Source: an uncultured Collinsella sp. (GTDB lineage Bacteria; Actinomycetota; Coriobacteriia; Coriobacteriales; Coriobacteriaceae). From it: a DNA stretch of 64,000 nt. Made by a program: the position numbers and the translations under genes. This document shows, in pieces, positions 24,746-32,512 of the stretch. The notes below the pieces were generated by a model. The model was not told the DNA's origin. It did not search any database and was given only the letters and a program-made list of their open reading frames with translations. The stretch lies in assembly GCA_900757615.1 (NCBI GenBank), contig CAAEON010000030.1, positions 1 to 64,000 on the forward strand, given 5' to 3'. Every line of letters starts with the position of its first letter. Within the stretch, counting starts at the first letter, position 1.

Positions 24746-25455
24746 TACCAGGGGGTTCTGGCGGTTGAGGACTCGATGGCCTCGTGGCGCTTGAGCTCGC
24801 GGCGCATGGTTTGCGAATTGAGCCAGGCTGCTTGCCAGCCACGGATGGGGTAGCGCGTCTCGTCGAGTTCAAACTGCGTATAGCCGCAGGCGTTGATGAT
24901 CGTTGCCCCGCATGCGTGCTGACGCTCGCGCTGAAAATCGCAACCGTAGCTTTGGTGCACATGCCCGTGCACCATGTAGTCGGGATTCCAGGATTCGAGT
25001 GCCGTGTTAAAGCATTCGAATCCTCGATGCGGTAGATCATCCAGATCGCCCATACCGGCGGCGGGTGCATGGGTAAGCAGAATGTCGCACCCGCCGACCA
25101 TCCTAACCTTACGTGACAGCTTACGCATGCGCTTGGACATCTCGCGTTCGGTGTACATGTTGGCGCCGTCGCGATAACGCATGGACCCGCCAAGGCCCGC
25201 AATGCGAATCCCTCGGTACGTGTACACGCTGTCTTCTACGCAGATGCATCCGCCCGGTGCATGACGTGCGTAGCGGTCATCGTGATTGCCGCGCACGTAG
25301 ATGAGCGGTTTGTTGATGACCGTGACCAAAAACTCAAGATAGTCCGGGTCCAGATCGCCGGCGGACAAAATCAGGTCGACGCCCTCAAAGCGTTCCTTGC
25401 GAAAGCACTCCCAAAGGCATCGTTCTTCGGTATCGGCTATGGCAAGGATTTTCAT
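24745..25455 (-). CDS. Metallophosphoesterase family protein
   Basis: A 236-residue calcineurin-like phosphoesterase. Motifs in order are IADTEE (first motif, with Thr-Glu where Asp-x-His is usual), SAGDLDPDYL, VRGNHDDRY, LLTHAPAAG and HGHVHQSYG. It overlaps the upstream gene by four bases (ATGA), so the two are coupled. Loss of the His in the first motif is notable because that His is normally a metal ligand; activity should not be assumed. Substrate unknown. Confidence 0.85.
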   Translation of the reverse strand: MKILAIADTEERCLWECFRKERFEGVDLILSAGDLDPDYLEFLVTVINKPLIYVRGNHDDRYARHAPGGCICVEDSVYTYRGIRIAGLGGSMRYRDGANMYTEREMSKRMRKLSRKVRMVGGCDILLTHAPAAGMGDLDDLPHRGFECFNTALESWNPDYMVHGHVHQSYGCDFQRERQHACGATIINACGYTQFELDETRYPIRGWQAAWLNSQTMRRELKRHEAIESSTARTPW

Positions 25456-27368
25456 AGGACAGGGACTTTCGGCTCATCGTCGAGCTGCGGAATGGTGCCT
25501 ACCACGTTGTCCGCTAGCCAATTCATCTCGACAATCTGCGTGCTCGGCAGCGGAGGGAAGCCTTCGATCTGTACCACGCCGTTCTGGCTGTGGAGCTCGC
25601 CGCCAAAGGGGTTGATGGAGCCCTCGACAATGCCGTTGCGGAGCAACTGCACGAGTTTGCGCGTCTGGTAGGGTAGACCCGGAGCGTAACGGATGTCGAT
25701 AACGCCGGAGCTCATGCCGTACCAGTAGTTGACGGCGCGCACTTGGTTGTCGTCGCTGGTCTCGTCCCACGTGCCGTGCAGAAGGCTGCGAACGATGAGC
25801 TCGTAGTAACGGCCCCAGTTCCATACCGGGATGGCGATGCCGGTGACTTTTCCGTCGACCAAGCGGTGAAGCCCGTAGGCCGTTGGGTCTTCGAGCGACT
25901 TTGACATGTCAGCGCCGGTCATGACGCTCACGTCTTCGCGGCACATGGCCTCGGCAAGACCACCGGCAGGCACATCGCCCCAGGTGAGGATTACCTGCGC
26001 GCGGGGGTCGAGCAGCGAGGCGCCAATCGCAAAGGCGTTGATCTCGCTGAGTGCGCCCGAGGCGAAGACCGACGCGTGGTAACCGATGCGGTGGTTGTCC
26101 GCCATGCTGGCGGCAAGGGCGCCCAGGAGAAACTTGGCCTCGTACATCTTGCCAAAGTACGAGCGTACGCTTTGATGGGGAAGGCCGATAGAGCAGTTGA
26201 GGAACCGAACCCGGGGATACTCAACGGCAGCCCTGAGCGTGTATTCCATTAGGCGGTGCGAGGTCGAGAAGATGACGTTTGCTCCATGTTTGACAGCCGT
26301 TTCCACGGCGGCGTAGAACACGTCCGGATCGTGGCAGTCCTCGAACGCCTCGGTGCGCACGATACCGCCAAAGTGCTCGTCGAGATATTGACGCCCTTGG
26401 TCGTGCAGGCTGTCCCAGCTCGATGTCGCACAGGGGAACTCATGGATAAAGGCGATACGCAGGGGGTTGGCCGCCGAATAGACGGTCTTGCCCATAAAGA
26501 AGTTGAGCACGCCGGAGGTGGACTTGGCGGGCGACTCTTCCTCGTTGGGTTGAGGGGCTTCGACGAGATCGACCTTGTCCTCGTCATTTTTGCCGGCGAT
26601 GACCAGCTCGCGCCAAATCTTGCAGAGGCGGTTTACGACGATATCCGTCGGCGTATCCAGCAGGCGGTCCTGGTTGTACACATTGAGGTAGACGAGCATG
26701 GCGTCGGCAGGCGTAATGTCCAGGTGGTCGCCGCCTGCGCGAAGGTAGGCACGCTTAAAGAGCAGGAAGGTGTGGCGCAGGTAGTCGACCTTTTTCTGCG
26801 GCCATTTTTCGATAAGGTTCTGACCGAGCATCTTGGCGAGCGTTTCGTAGCTTCCCTCACGCGAGAACTCGATCTCGTATAGGGGGCAGACGTGCCAAAA
26901 CGCGCAGAACTCACCGTACAGGCGGCTTTCGACGGAATCCCATTTGCCGGGGTAGAGACGGGTGACCTTGGCCGAAACCGTCGGGGCGTCCAGGAATTTG
27001 AGGACACTGACGCGCTTGTTGCCCTCTTGGACGTAAAACCGATGCATGAACTCGGTGACGATGACGGGATCGCGATAGCCCTCGGTCACCTGGATGTCGT
27101 AGAGGTTGGACCACTTGCGGGCGAACTCGGTGCTAAACGGCAGCAGGGGCATAAAGTTGCACGAAAAGGCGGACTGACGGCCCTTGGTAACCGTACCGAC
27201 GACCATTTCGAGCGGAATATCCCGCAGGCCGACGTTCTCTCGCTGACCTAAGGGGAGCTGAGCAACCAGGCTATCGAGGTCCGTAAGGTATGGATGCTCG
27301 CTTTGGCTGATGGCGCGACGACGCCCTTGCTCGCCGCGTTTGCGTGCTTGACGATAGGCCTCTTCCAT
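25452..27368 (-). CDS. BMP/PBP1-type substrate-binding-like protein with an N-terminal ParB-like segment
   Basis: A 638-residue protein with no signal peptide or lipobox. About residues 70-150 resemble a ParB/sulfiredoxin-type domain (RDPVIVTEFMHRFYVQEGNKRVSVLKFLDAPTVSAKVTRL). From about residue 300 on it is like BMP-family basic membrane lipoproteins, which bind nucleosides (LRIAFIHEFPCATSSWDSLHDQGRQYL..., ANVIFSTSHRLMEYTLRAA, PHQSVRSYFGKMYEAKFLLGALAA). Without export it cannot serve a transporter in the usual way. A cytosolic sensor role is possible but inferred. The metallophosphoesterase is coupled downstream. Confidence 0.75.
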   Translation of the reverse strand: MEEAYRQARKRGEQGRRRAISQSEHPYLTDLDSLVAQLPLGQRENVGLRDIPLEMVVGTVTKGRQSAFSCNFMPLLPFSTEFARKWSNLYDIQVTEGYRDPVIVTEFMHRFYVQEGNKRVSVLKFLDAPTVSAKVTRLYPGKWDSVESRLYGEFCAFWHVCPLYEIEFSREGSYETLAKMLGQNLIEKWPQKKVDYLRHTFLLFKRAYLRAGGDHLDITPADAMLVYLNVYNQDRLLDTPTDIVVNRLCKIWRELVIAGKNDEDKVDLVEAPQPNEEESPAKSTSGVLNFFMGKTVYSAANPLRIAFIHEFPCATSSWDSLHDQGRQYLDEHFGGIVRTEAFEDCHDPDVFYAAVETAVKHGANVIFSTSHRLMEYTLRAAVEYPRVRFLNCSIGLPHQSVRSYFGKMYEAKFLLGALAASMADNHRIGYHASVFASGALSEINAFAIGASLLDPRAQVILTWGDVPAGGLAEAMCREDVSVMTGADMSKSLEDPTAYGLHRLVDGKVTGIAIPVWNWGRYYELIVRSLLHGTWDETSDDNQVRAVNYWYGMSSGVIDIRYAPGLPYQTRKLVQLLRNGIVEGSINPFGGELHSQNGVVQIEGFPPLPSTQIVEMNWLADNVVGTIPQLDDEPKVPVL

Positions 27369-27423
27369 GGTTTTGCTCCCTTAGTCGTTTAAACAACTAT
27401 ATATACCATGGTACCACGAATGA

Positions 27424-27462
27424 AAACCACCACAAAGGTGCCTGTCCCCTTTGTGGTGGTTT
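27424..27462. repeat. CCACAAAGG palindrome, copy B
   Basis: AAACCACCACAAAGG, then TGCCTGTCC, then CCTTTGTGGTGGTTT. It sits between the BMP-like gene start and the stop of mscS. Confidence 0.75.
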
Positions 27463-28228
27463 AGGCAATGATGGGGGCGATGGCGCGGATGCAGGCGTCG
27501 GCAGCGGTGAAAGTGGTGCTGTCGTCGCTGACGATAAAGATGATCTTTCCTTTGATGCCAAAGTCGCCGATCTCGCTAAAGAGCACGTAGGGCTCCTTGT
27601 CAAAGCCCGAGATGGGCGAGACGGCCGTTTTGGTTGCGCTCGTGAGCTCGTCTGCCAGCGCGTCAAGGGAAGCCCATTTAGACGTGTCCTTTACGGCAAC
27701 AGGCACGGCCACGCGCCCAAAGGGCATCAGATGCACGAGCGTGTTCTTGGAGATGTTGGAGTTGGGCACAATGATGGTCTGCCCGCAGGCGTCCTCGATG
27801 GTCGTGTGGCGCCAGGTGATGTCCTGGACCACGCCCGATACGCCGCCGACCTCGATATTGTCGCCGGGTTTGATGATGCCCATAAACGTCACCTGCATGC
27901 CGCCGATAAGGTTTGACAGCGTGTCCTGAAAGCCGAGCGAGATGGCGATGCCGCCGACGCCAAGAGCGGCGACGAGGGCGTTTGCATTAATGCCAAAACA
28001 GTTGTCGAGGATAAAGCTGCCGCCGATCATCCAGATGACGGCGCGCGCGATGTTGATGAAGATACTCGATGAAGGGAGTGGGTTATCGTCGCGGTTGAGC
28101 AGGTGGTACAGGGTCTTGGACGCGACCTTGGCGGCAACGGCGGTGCCGATGGCCAAGATACCTGCCCAGATGATGCTGTGGACCCATCGTTGTGCAAAGA
28201 AATGAAGAATCGGCTCAAACAATTCCAT
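27461..28228 (-). CDS. Small-conductance mechanosensitive channel (MscS family)
   Basis: A 255-residue MscS-type channel that releases solutes on osmotic downshift. Two N-terminal hydrophobic segments precede the pore helix ANALVAALGVGGIAISLGFQDTLSNLIGG, which carries the Ala/Gly-packed TM3 pattern. The beta domain follows (IKPGDNIEVGGVSGVVQDITWRHTTIEDACGQTIIVPNSNI). It is a single-gene unit on the minus strand, preceded by a hairpin at 28271-28303. Confidence 0.92.
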   Translation of the reverse strand: MELFEPILHFFAQRWVHSIIWAGILAIGTAVAAKVASKTLYHLLNRDDNPLPSSSIFINIARAVIWMIGGSFILDNCFGINANALVAALGVGGIAISLGFQDTLSNLIGGMQVTFMGIIKPGDNIEVGGVSGVVQDITWRHTTIEDACGQTIIVPNSNISKNTLVHLMPFGRVAVPVAVKDTSKWASLDALADELTSATKTAVSPISGFDKEPYVLFSEIGDFGIKGKIIFIVSDDSTTFTAADACIRAIAPIIA

Positions 28229-28270
28229 GTAGGGAAACCTCCTAATGATCGTCCAACCATGATACCCACC

Positions 28271-28303
28271 AAAAAGCCCGTCCGATCACATCGTACGGGC
28301 TTC
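28271..28303. terminator. Terminator-like hairpin between the ABC operon and mscS
   Basis: AAGCCCGT and ACGGGCTT form a stem around a 13-bp centre. T tracts are weak on both strands. Confidence 0.5.
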
Positions 28304-28326
28304 TGTGCTCGATATGAGGGTTAGCG

Positions 28327-28366
28327 AAAACCGCCGCAAAGGTGGTTGTCCCTTTGCGGCGGTTTT
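28327..28366. repeat. CCGCAAAGG palindrome, copy C
   Basis: AAAACCGCCGCAAAGG...CCTTTGCGGCGGTTTT, with GGTTGTCC in the centre. The arms differ from copies A and B by compensated changes (CACCAC/GTGGTG to CGCCGC/GCGGCG). Confidence 0.75.
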
Positions 28367-28382
28367 GACGTTTGTGCAGATA

Positions 28383-28423
28383 AAACCTGCCAAAATAAAC
28401 CTGTCCCTTTTCGGCAGATTTTA
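28383..28423. repeat. CCTGTCCC repeat, copy D
   Basis: AAACCTGCC...GGCAGATTT around AAATAAACCTGTCCCTTTT. The same element occurs inverted at 59328-59370. Confidence 0.65.
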
Positions 28424-29215
28424 GCTCAGTAGCATGCGGTCGTTGGCGAGCTCGCCGCCCGAGACCTCCTCGAACTTCTGGAGCAGGTCGGCCACGGTGA
28501 GCGACTTCTTCTCGTCGCCGGCCACGTCGTAGATCACATGGCCCTCGTGCATCATGATCAGGCGATTGCCCAGACGGATGGCGTCGTTCATGTTGTGCGT
28601 GACCATGAGCGTGGTCAGGTGGTTCTCGTCGACGATCTCCTCGGTCAGGTTGAGCACCTTTGATGCCGTCTTGGGGTCGAGGGCCGCCGTGTGCTCGTCG
28701 AGCAGCAGCAGGCGCGGCTTGGTGAGCGTGGCCATCAGCAGGGTGAGTGCCTGGCGCTGGCCGCCCGAGAGCAGGCCGACCTTGGCGTTGAGGCGCGTAT
28801 CCAGACCAAGGTCCAGACGCTTGAGCAGCTCAACGTACTCGTCCTTCTCGGCCTTGGTGACGCCCCACGAAAGACCGCGACGCTGGCCACGGCGCTTGGC
28901 GAGGGCCAGGTTTTCGGCAATTTGCATGTCGGCTGCGGTGCCGCGCATGGGGTCCTGGAACACACGGCCCAGGTACTTGGCGCGCTGCGACTCGCTCAGA
29001 CGCGAGATGTCGGTGCCGTCGAGCTCAATAACACCCGAATCAAGCGGATACACGCCGGCGATCATATTGAGCAGCGTGGACTTGCCGGCGCCGTTGCCGC
29101 CAATCACGGTTACAAAGTCGCCATCGTTGAGGGTGAGGTCGACGCCGGTGAGCGCGCGCTTCTCGGTGACGGTGCCCTTGTTAAAGGTCTTCTTGACGTG
29201 CGAGAGCTTAAGCAT
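28421..29215 (-). CDS. ABC transporter ATP-binding protein (amino-acid/TrpX-type importer)
   Basis: A 264-residue ATPase with Walker A (GGNGAGKSTLLNMIAG), signature LLSGGQRQALTL, Walker B (LLLLDEHTAALDPKT) and the switch His (MVTHNM). DEHTAALDPK is typical of ATPases that pair with the substrate-binding family of the adjacent operon. ATG 29215 is preferred, with GGGAG nine bases upstream and an 8-bp overlap with the permease gene. It energises the importer formed with the next two genes upstream. Confidence 0.93.
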   Translation of the reverse strand: MLKLSHVKKTFNKGTVTEKRALTGVDLTLNDGDFVTVIGGNGAGKSTLLNMIAGVYPLDSGVIELDGTDISRLSESQRAKYLGRVFQDPMRGTAADMQIAENLALAKRRGQRRGLSWGVTKAEKDEYVELLKRLDLGLDTRLNAKVGLLSGGQRQALTLLMATLTKPRLLLLDEHTAALDPKTASKVLNLTEEIVDENHLTTLMVTHNMNDAIRLGNRLIMMHEGHVIYDVAGDEKKSLTVADLLQKFEEVSGGELANDRMLLS

Positions 29216-30131
29216 CTGCCTCATCTCCCTTCGTGTAGGAGCTGCGGAGCTTATAGCGCTCCCAAACCACGGGCACGCACAGGGCCACGGCGACGATCAC
29301 GGCGGAGAGCAGCTTCATGTCGTTGGCGTCCATGCCCAGCTGCAGCACGATGGCGCGGATAAGGAAGTACACCACGGAGCCAAAGACGGCGGAGGCAAGA
29401 CGGACGCTAAACTGCGTGAGGCCGCCGGGCAGCAGGCGACCGAGCACCTCGCCGATGACGATGGCGGCAAGACCGATAACGATGGCGCCGGTGCCCATGC
29501 CAATGTCGGCATACTTCTGGCTCTGGCAGATGAGCGCACCCGAAAGGCCAATGAGGGCGTTGGAGAGCACGAGGGCGATCATTTTGGTGGTGTTGGTGTT
29601 AACGCCCAGGGCGCGGATCATGTACTCGTTGTTGCCGGTGGCACGCAGCGCCGAGCCGATCTCGGTGCCAAAGAACCAGTACAGGATGGCGACGATGGCC
29701 ACGGCCAGCACAATGCCCAAGATAATGGCAACGGTGGACTGCGGCAGGCCGGTCATGTTGCTGACGGACGAGAAGATGGTGCCCTTGGCGAGGATGGGCG
29801 TGTTGGACTTGCCCATGATGCGCAGGTTGATGGACCACAGGCTGATCTGCGTCAGGATTCCGGCAAGGATTGCGGGGATCTCAAAGACGGTGGTCAGGAT
29901 GCCCGTGACGGCACCGGCGATGGCACCGGCGCACATGCCGGCAAGCACGGCGAGCAGCGGGTCGACGTTATTGTTGACGATGAGTACGGCGCAGACACAG
30001 CCGCCGAGGGCAAAGCTGCCGTCGCAGGTCATATCGGGGATGTCGAGCAGGCGGAACGTGATAAACACGCCAAGCACCATAATGCCCCAGAGGACGCCCT
30101 GCGAAATGGCGCCCTGCAATGCAATGAGCAT
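29208..30131 (-). CDS. ABC transporter permease (amino-acid/TrpX-type importer)
   Basis: A 307-residue permease with about eight to nine hydrophobic segments, of the branched-chain amino acid/ribose permease superfamily. The segments FRLLDIPDMTCDGSFALGG and ALRATGNNEYMIRALGVNT are characteristic of permeases that work with the ABC_sub_bind lipoproteins. It overlaps the ATPase gene by 8 bp and lies 204 bp after the lipoprotein gene, from which it is separated by a hairpin. Confidence 0.92.
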   Translation of the reverse strand: MLIALQGAISQGVLWGIMVLGVFITFRLLDIPDMTCDGSFALGGCVCAVLIVNNNVDPLLAVLAGMCAGAIAGAVTGILTTVFEIPAILAGILTQISLWSINLRIMGKSNTPILAKGTIFSSVSNMTGLPQSTVAIILGIVLAVAIVAILYWFFGTEIGSALRATGNNEYMIRALGVNTNTTKMIALVLSNALIGLSGALICQSQKYADIGMGTGAIVIGLAAIVIGEVLGRLLPGGLTQFSVRLASAVFGSVVYFLIRAIVLQLGMDANDMKLLSAVIVAVALCVPVVWERYKLRSSYTKGDEADA

Positions 30132-30236
30132 GCTTCATACCTCCTAGGATAGGGTGGACACGTGAGTCACCATGATAGCGGTAACAATGCATGAAAGAGC
30201 TGCGGCCGGATGTTTTGTCTCATCCGTAACAAGCAG

Positions 30237-30268
30237 GGCGAACGCCGGTCTTTGGCGTTCGCCCCTGT
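30237..30268 (-). terminator. Hairpin between the lipoprotein and permease genes
   Basis: GGGCGAACGCC and GGCGTTCGCCC around GGTCTTT. It lies inside the operon, after the binding-protein gene, where partial termination would give an excess of binding protein over permease. Confidence 0.65.
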
Positions 30269-30335
30269 GGCTCAGATATTGAATAACACGGCAACGGCGC
30301 GAGTATGGGCCCTAGGCACATCGCCGCGCATGCCG

Positions 30336-31316
30336 CTACTCGTTCAGAGCGGAAAGGTCGATGCCCAGCGCCTCGGCCATTTCGTCGTTCTTGACGACGA
30401 CCAGGTCCTTGCTCGAGAGGTGCTTGATCGGCATGTCTTCGGGCTTGGCCTCGCCCTTCAGGATCTTAACGGCCATCTCGCCCGCGGCGTAGCCCAGGTC
30501 CTCATAGTTGATCGAGAGGGTGAACAGGCCGCCGGCCATGCACATACCCTCCTCGCCAGTCACGAAGGGGAGCTTGTTCTCCTTGCAGATCTGGCCGACC
30601 TGCGAGGCACCCGCGGCGATGGTGTTGTCGGTGGGGGAGTACAGCGCGTCGACCTTGCCCACGGCAGACTCGACGACGGACTGAATCTCGTTGGAGCTCG
30701 AGACGGTGAAGTCAGTGTACTCGAGGCCCAGCTTGTCGAGCTCCTTCTTGGCGGCCTTGATCTGGACGTCGGAGTTGGACTCGGCGGTGCAGTAGAGCAG
30801 GCCGACCTTTTTAACGTTGGGCAGGACCTTCTGCATCATCTCGAGCTGCTCGGCGACCGGGGTGAGGTCGGAAGCACCCGTGACGTTGGTGCCGGGCTTG
30901 TCGTTGTCCTGGACCAGGCCGGAGGCGGCGTAGTCGGTGATGGCACAGCCCACGATGGGGATATCGGCCGTGGCGCCGGCGGCAGCCTGCGCGGCGGGCG
31001 TAGCGATGGCATAAATCAGGTTGACGTTGTCGCCCACAAACTTGTCGGCAATGGACTTACACGTGGACTGGTCGTTCTGGGCGTTCTTCTGGTCGATCTT
31101 GACCTTAAGGCCGCTCTCCTTGATGGCCTTGACAAAGCCGTCGTTGGCGGCATCGAGTGCGGAGTGCTCGGTGAGTTGCAGAACGCCGATGGTGTAGTCG
31201 GAACCGGCGGCAGCAGAGCCGGAACCAGAGTTGCCGCCGCATCCGGCGAGCGGGGCGAGCGCGAGCAGACCGGCGGAGACCAGAAGGCTCCTGCGGCTGA
31301 TGGTGATGTCCTTCAT
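30336..31316 (-). CDS. ABC transporter substrate-binding lipoprotein (TrpX-like)
   Basis: A 326-residue lipoprotein. The signal sequence has a twin-arginine-like SRRSLLVSAG and a lipobox LAGC near residue 25, followed by a Ser/Gly linker. The mature part belongs to the ABC_sub_bind family used for aromatic amino acids and similar small ligands (IGVLQLTEHSALDAANDGFVKAIKESG, NLIYAIATPAAQAA, VDALYSPTDNTIAAG, GYAAGEMAVKILKGE). Ligand identity is not shown by the sequence. It leads the three-gene importer operon. Confidence 0.9.
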   Translation of the reverse strand: MKDITISRRSLLVSAGLLALAPLAGCGGNSGSGSAAAGSDYTIGVLQLTEHSALDAANDGFVKAIKESGLKVKIDQKNAQNDQSTCKSIADKFVGDNVNLIYAIATPAAQAAAGATADIPIVGCAITDYAASGLVQDNDKPGTNVTGASDLTPVAEQLEMMQKVLPNVKKVGLLYCTAESNSDVQIKAAKKELDKLGLEYTDFTVSSSNEIQSVVESAVGKVDALYSPTDNTIAAGASQVGQICKENKLPFVTGEEGMCMAGGLFTLSINYEDLGYAAGEMAVKILKGEAKPEDMPIKHLSSKDLVVVKNDEMAEALGIDLSALNE

Positions 31317-31474
31317 ATCATTACCCCCAGTATAAAAATGGCTGGAAATACTGCACTAGGAAAAAGTGCAAGTGGGACTATAGTAACGCCGATGCCCATT
31401 TTTACAACATCCTGGCGTGTTTTTAATACTGAACCGGATGGGCGGTGCTGAGGAACGACGGACGGTAACGGGGC

Positions 31475-32263
31475 TTACGCTGCGGGCGCGGGGCTGTCTT
31501 CATCGTCTAGCGCGGCAAAGAGTTTCTTGCCATCGAGCAAACGCGTGCTGACGTTTCTCATGCGGCTGACCTCAACGGTGCGCAGGGTGTCGTCGACGCC
31601 TCGGGTGTCGTAGACCGTTCCCAGCAGATACGAGACGCCATCGCGCTGTCTGATGGCAAAGGGCCGGACCGTCATCCGCACCACCTCGGTTTCGCCTCGG
31701 GTCAGGATGTTTGAGATATCAAAGCTGACAGTTGTCCCATGGTCGATGGCCTGCTCGATGAGCTCGCAGGCATCGATGCGCTTGACGGGCGTGCGTGTGG
31801 CCTTGGTGGATTTGCCGCCTGCGCTTGGAGCAGGCTCGGGTGCATCGAGGTAGCCGCGAACGTCGGCACTCGCCATGGCGACCAGGTGCTGCGCCATGCT
31901 TTTTCGAATGGCGATGGGCGTAGAGCGGTTGCGCATGACCATGCCGTGGAGTCGGATGATCTCTTCGTCGGTGAGCGGACGGGTCAAGAGCCGATACCCC
32001 ACGCCGCGCTTGTACTCAATTTCGTATCCGGCATGGCGAAGTGCGGAGATGGCGGTGTAGATGCTGCGCCGCGCCGCCGAGATGGGCATGCGGGCGGGGT
32101 CGTCGGGATGGGCGAGGCGCCGGATCAACTCATCGGAAAGCATGGCCTTGTCCTCACCGGTGTTTTCGCTTAATAGTTGCAGGATGCGAACGGCGCGATA
32201 GGCTGCCATCGAGGCGGCGCCCCTCGTCGTGGTCTCGTAAGTTTCAACAGCGGTTTCGGTCAT
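31475..32263 (-). CDS. WYL-like transcriptional regulator
   Basis: A 262-residue protein. The N-terminal third holds a winged helix (VRILQLLSENTGEDKAMLSDELIRRL...RRSIYTAISALRHAGYEIEYKRGVGYRLL). The C-terminal half resembles a WYL-type ligand-sensing domain (DHGTTVSFDISNIL...VVRMTVRPFAIRQRDGVSYLLGTVYD). ATG 32263 has AAAGGA ten bases upstream; an in-frame GTG lies at 32272. It lies upstream of the lipoprotein gene on the same strand, 158 bp away, so it may control that importer. Target and signal unknown. Confidence 0.75.
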   Translation of the reverse strand: MTETAVETYETTTRGAASMAAYRAVRILQLLSENTGEDKAMLSDELIRRLAHPDDPARMPISAARRSIYTAISALRHAGYEIEYKRGVGYRLLTRPLTDEEIIRLHGMVMRNRSTPIAIRKSMAQHLVAMASADVRGYLDAPEPAPSAGGKSTKATRTPVKRIDACELIEQAIDHGTTVSFDISNILTRGETEVVRMTVRPFAIRQRDGVSYLLGTVYDTRGVDDTLRTVEVSRMRNVSTRLLDGKKLFAALDDEDSPAPAA

Positions 32264-32442
32264 GGCGCCCACGTCCTTTCCGTTTTGGGTGGCGACGGTA
32301 TGGAGCCTAGGACGCGGGGCTTTCCCAGGGGTGCAGGACGCCCTGGGCGGTCGGTAGCCGTCGGCAAGCGGCGGGTCGAGTTTTCAACAGCCCTGCCCAA
32401 CTGACCAAAAACTTGCCAAAAGCTTGACGGATGCTGTTGAAA

Positions 32443-32475
32443 AAAGCGCCCCTCGGCTTGCCGAGAGGCGCTGGC
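32443..32475 (-). terminator. Terminator after asnS
   Basis: On the minus strand AGCGCCTCTCGGC pairs with GCCGAGGGGCGCT, then TTTTTTC. It is 38 bp beyond the asnS stop. Confidence 0.85.
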
Positions 32476-32512
32476 GTGATGCGCTGGAACGCGTTTGGTG
32501 GCGCTGTGGCGA

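Noticed and set aside
32380..32441. TTTTCAACAGC...GCTGTTGAAAA inverted repeat downstream of asnS as a regulatory RNA
   Set aside because: Only the ends pair and there is no further structure or gene that fits. It may be part of a terminator region, but I cannot support more.
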